From Apostichopus japonicus (taxonomy: Eukaryota > Echinodermata > Holothuroidea > Aspidochirotida > Stichopodidae), in NCBI RefSeq assembly GCF_037975245.1, contig NC_092568.1:38828631-38890630 (forward strand): DNA of 62,000 nucleotides, read 5' to 3'. Position 1 is the first letter of the stretch. The number at the start of each line of letters is the position of its first letter. Position numbers and translations under genes: made by a program. A model generated the notes under the pieces. The model did not search any database. It was not told where the DNA came from and worked only from the letters and a program-made list of their open reading frames with translations. Below are positions 58,759 through 62,000 of the stretch, in pieces.

Positions 58759-59026
58759 CAGTGCGACTACTGCAGATGTCTTCTCGGCATATGCGCTATG
58801 TCACGTCAGGTTTATCAACAACTATAGCCTACTGCCGGTCCGAAGGGTCGTTCATGAGAGGTCATCATGGAGATTCGAGACCATTCAGACCAATGATATA
58901 TTTTTCGCACATGTATTTTTTTTCGACATCCAAAATCCCAGTGGGAGGGCGTCTGGTGGGCGACAAGCTTTCATGGGGTAGGGGCGTCTCCCCCAATCCC
59001 CCCGTGGCTACGCCACTGCCTGAACC

Positions 59027-59433
59027 CCAACTGGCGCTTTCAATTGCATTCCAGGGAAATTGAATGTTAAAGCGAAAGTGAAAGAAACTCTGAAATTACT
59101 TTCAAATTGTGCTATACAAGTCATTATCAGGGAACATTAAATAATTGCAAAGTGAAAATATCTCAGCTGAAGTCCCAAGGACTCCCACCAGGCCTTGGAA
59201 TATAAATGATGGAGAAGTTTAATTCCTCTTTCTGTCATGTGTTTTCTCGCTTTGAACTTGCTACGAGAGACCAAGAAGTCTTAGAAACGTTGCAGCTTCA
59301 GGGGCTTCACCTCTTGGACATCTCTAGAGTTAGGGGATAACATTTTTTAGAGTAAAGTAAGAGCAATAATTCCCTTTTCTGACATGTATTGATGTGCTTC
59401 AAAATTTCTAGCAGACGCCCAAAAAGTGCATCA
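59027..59433. other. No gene recognised
   Basis: Unique-looking sequence between miniature elements. Confidence 0.4.
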
Positions 59434-59441
59434 GCTTCGGT

Positions 59442-59716
59442 CAGGCGCGTAGCCGGGAATTTACCAAGGGAGGGGCGAAACTGTATATTCGGCATTGCAA
59501 ACTATCTAAGCGTAGCGCCAACATGTATTGGCGCGAAACGTACAAGAAAAATTTGGCTGAAAATGCCTCCCAGATCGCTGGAAATGGCACTTCCCAGGCC
59601 TTGTAAGTTGCATCTTAGCATTTTCTCCTTTGAAAATACTAGCGGTATAAAAACATTAACAAAAAAAATATGCCCCCTTCGCCCCCCCCCCCCCCCCCTT
59701 GGCTACGCGACTACTG
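59442..59716 (+). mobile_element. hAT-like miniature element, perfect 8-bp duplication
   Basis: CAGGCGCGTAGCCGGG to GGCTACGCGACTACTG, 275 bp. Flanked by GCTTCGGT (59434-59441 and 59717-59724). Hairpin core at 59500-59552. Confidence 0.9.
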
Positions 59717-59724
59717 GCTTCGGT

Positions 59725-60152
59725 CGGTTCGGTCCCAGCCAATAACAGTGAACACAATCGGAAATATTTCCCAAGCGTTTAAGTATACAGCTGCAATTAT
59801 GGTACAAAATTGTCACTTATGTTTCTCTGCCTTTCCCCCCCCCCCGTCCCCTCCTGGCAGATAAAATATTACCACCAAATGAATTGTGTACAATACGTAA
59901 ATGTATATAATGTTTACACATTACAACCTAAACAGCCGAAACGTCATCAAAATTGTATTAAAATTTGCAAAATGTGGCACCATTTTGCATCAAAGCAACC
60001 TCCATCTTACCGTAATTTCTTAAGGAGGAAGGGACACAAATCGTTTATTGTAAATAATGGTTATATCTTTGACAGTTATCTGATAATTAAAAACCAAAGT
60101 TTGCTTGTCTCCTAATCCACCCTTTCCCCACTCTGGATTTTTTTTGCGGACG
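59725..60152. other. No gene recognised
   Basis: Contains a C-tract at 59836; no supported gene. Confidence 0.4.
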
Positions 60153-60160
60153 CCTGTGCT

Positions 60161-60573
60161 CAGGGACGTCGCTAAGGCCTGATGATCCGGGGGGGGGGGT
60201 TGTAGTTGCTGAAGGGTTTTGAAGCCACAAAATTCCTACTGCTACCTTGTACCCCCCCCCCCCCACCCCCGCGCTACTCGTCAACGATACGGTCAGTGTC
60301 AGTCAGACACCCCATCTTTCGCGACTGCAATTTTGTTCTGAACTTATTTCGATACATTTGTTCCCACTGGCACTCACTTCACAAACTTATTATCCGCCCT
60401 CTCCCCCCCCCCCCCCAACCAAATATTTTTGTGAAAATAAGGGCAATATGCTGACTTTTCGGGACCTACTGAAATTCCGACTGTCGCACTCCAATTTTCC
60501 AACTATCGTCAATTTTACCAAGTTTGGGGATTAGACACCCCATCCCCTCTCCCCTCCGCTAGCGACGTCCCTG
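60161..60573 (+). mobile_element. CAGGGACGTCGCTA hAT-like element, perfect 8-bp duplication
   Basis: CAGGGACGTCGCTAAGG to CGCTAGCGACGTCCCTG, 413 bp. Flanked by CCTGTGCT (60153-60160 and 60574-60581). The sequence near 60475-60525 is the inverse of the interior of the 33269-33414 element. Confidence 0.92.
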
Positions 60574-60662
60574 CCTGTGCTATCAGTGGTCTTGACCAGT
60601 ACGGACAAAAGAAGGTTTCGAGTAGAAATAAAACTTGGTTTATCGCGCATGGCCAGCACATA

Positions 60663-61018
60663 TACACTCAAAAAAATGGAGTGTTGAAAAGTAATCGATA
60701 AGTGTCATATCAAACACTTCAGCCTAGCTCGTACAGGGACAACACCCTCCTTGCTAATTTTACACTTTCCGAGTGTTGAAAATCTAACACCTCGCTGGTG
60801 TTGAATTTATCAACACTTGCAGGTGTCATTGTCACACCCAGTCCCCTAAATTTAGCTCTTCAAAGGTGTTTATTACTCAGTTGATGGGAGCGCTGTAGTA
60901 ACACCACATGTCTGGCTATTCTTACACTTTTTGCGTGTTGAATATAGCCAACACCTTACTGATGTTCAATTGACACTTGCAGGTGAAATTGCAAACCCCA
61001 AATCCCATAAATATAACA
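60663..61018. mobile_element. Palindromic MITE with TACACTCAAAAAA end, internally duplicated
   Basis: Left end TACACTCAAAAAAATGG. The body is two diverged tandem copies of about 180 bp rich in GTGTTGAA/TTCAACAC pairs. The right inverted terminus is missing. A second element with a similar start (TACACTCAAAAAACGTG) begins at 61021. Confidence 0.5.
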
Positions 61019-61020
61019 CT

Positions 61021-61500
61021 TACACTCAAAAAACGTGATACACAGGTTAAGTAAAATTATACTTAATTTTCATGTGAAATAAAAACACTAAAACATTTAA
61101 GTAAATATGACTTAACTGCTGGTTTGTACAGTTTTACATGTTTATTATGTAACGCAAATACAATACTGTTATGTAAAATTTTGCCAGAGAAGTTTACGTA
61201 GCACCCATTTAGTAAATATTTTATACAGGTTTTAGGTTAATTATTACCTAGTAATTAGGTAAACAATATATGGATGCATGTTTGAATCGCTCACAGCAGA
61301 GAGGTACATTTAAGAGAGAGCAAAAAGCAATGACAACACAAACAATTCAGAATGTGCGATTTTCAGCAATTAAACACCCTTCTACCTTCCTATTCCAGAG
61401 GTCCATATATTATATCCCATTAAATGTAAAATAAACAATTTAAGCTATAAAAGTACTGTCTTGTGGAATGAAGTCAACTTAAAAGTGCCAACATTTTCAA
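61021..61500. other. Probable further MITE and unassigned AT-rich DNA
   Basis: Begins TACACTCAAAAAACG and contains TTAAGTAAAATTATACTTAA-type palindromes. The end is not defined. Confidence 0.35.
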
Positions 61501-62000
61501 TTGCTACAGTTCAGTTACTTGGTCTTTTTTGTTTTCGCATGCCTTCTGGTATTCCAGATTAAAGACAAATAGACAATTCTTCCCAAAGTCAATTTCAAAT
61601 ATGCAACAACTTTAGATATATGCTGATCCGTGGGATGAGAAAACGTAGATTGCTGTCTCTGATGACTGCTACACTGCAGTTACTTTGTCGTTGTTGGCTC
61701 GTACCTTTGGTATTCCAAATTAAACACAAAGAAACAACTCTTCCCAAAGTCAATTTCAAATAGACAACAACTTTAGATATATGCTGATCCGTGGGATGAG
61801 AAAACGTAGATTGCTGTCTCTGATGACTGCTACACTGCAGTTACTTTGTCTTTGTTGTTGGCTCGTACCTTTGGTATTCCAAATTAAACATAGAAACAAC
61901 TCTTCCCAAAGACAATTCCAAATAAGCAACAACTTTACATACATTCTGATCCGTGAGATGAGGAAACGTGGAGTGCTGTCTATGACAACTGCTAAACTGC
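61500..62000 (+). repeat. 160-bp tandem repeat running off the window
   Basis: About three units. TATGCTGATCCGTGGGATGAG recurs near 61620 and 61780, with a diverged copy near 61943. CTCTTCCCAAAG(T/A)CAATT also repeats once per unit. The second and third units are nearly identical, so the array is probably recently expanded. Confidence 0.88.

Larger units (their letters stand above)
56309..59018 (+). mobile_element. Outer hAT-like element containing three others
   Basis: Left CAGTGGCGTAGCCAGG (56309); right CCGTGGCTACGCCACTG (ending 59018). Flanks CCTGGACC (56301-56308) and CCTGAACC (59019-59026) agree at seven of eight. No transposase frame is seen. Its own hairpin core is at 56390-56441. 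It hosts 57114-57401 and 57463-58758. Confidence 0.7.

Overview
The window is eukaryotic, most likely from a marine deuterostome invertebrate such as an echinoderm or hemichordate. This is an inference from three things: spliced genes with GT-AG introns, a Ty3/Gypsy element of the Gmr1 type (integrase ahead of reverse transcriptase, a group described from deuterostomes), and an animal-type Crypton. No species can be named from the sequence. Almost all of the window is mobile DNA, much of it nested. Only one gene, at about 26-30 kb on the minus strand, looks like an intact host-type gene.

0-4.9 kb: the 3' part of an RTE-like LINE (minus), a diverged U2 snRNA 5' domain at about 1.0 kb, a partial copy (1089-1200) of the 5' leader of the minus-strand gene that lies 29 kb away, a doubtful terminal exon at 2.5-2.7 kb, and unassigned DNA.

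4.9-23.3 kb: one Gmr1-like LTR retrotransposon (LTRs at 4882-5840 and 22145-23261, target duplication ATCTT). Its reverse transcriptase is split by a Crypton (about 9272-20967). The Crypton recombinase has two exons. Exon 1 is split by a nest of hAT-like miniature elements (9555-11484, with 9989-11334 and 10570-10803 inside). Its small intron has been inflated by a 7.2-kb terminal-inverted-repeat element (11596-18842) that carries a decayed multi-exon SAM-domain-like gene. Removing the insertions restores the Crypton exon junction and the order gag-protease-integrase-RT-RNase H.

23.3-33 kb: a tetranucleotide microsatellite of about 870 bp, then the intact two-exon gene (coding 29970-29953 and 26957-25941, minus). 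It encodes a helical protein with two adjacent hydrophobic segments, an architecture like alpha-pore-forming proteins. Small inverted-repeat elements and a tRNA-derived SINE follow.

33-51.3 kb: a foldback-type structure. Tandem satellite of about 225 bp lies in plus orientation on the left (33.66-34.18 and 42.85-46.16 kb) and in minus orientation on the right (50.7-51.3 kb). Between the arms is a decayed minus-strand gene with a USP-type deubiquitinase domain followed by a Ulp1-type protease domain. The left arm is split by an 8.6-kb element with long inverted repeats (34182-42790), which itself holds two LINE remnants.

51.3-62 kb: many hAT-like miniature elements with 8-bp target duplications, several nested; a LINE 3' end (52.98-56.08 kb) split by a second foldback element whose arms are 21-bp tandem repeats and which keeps a helix-turn-helix exon; and a 160-bp tandem repeat running off the right edge.
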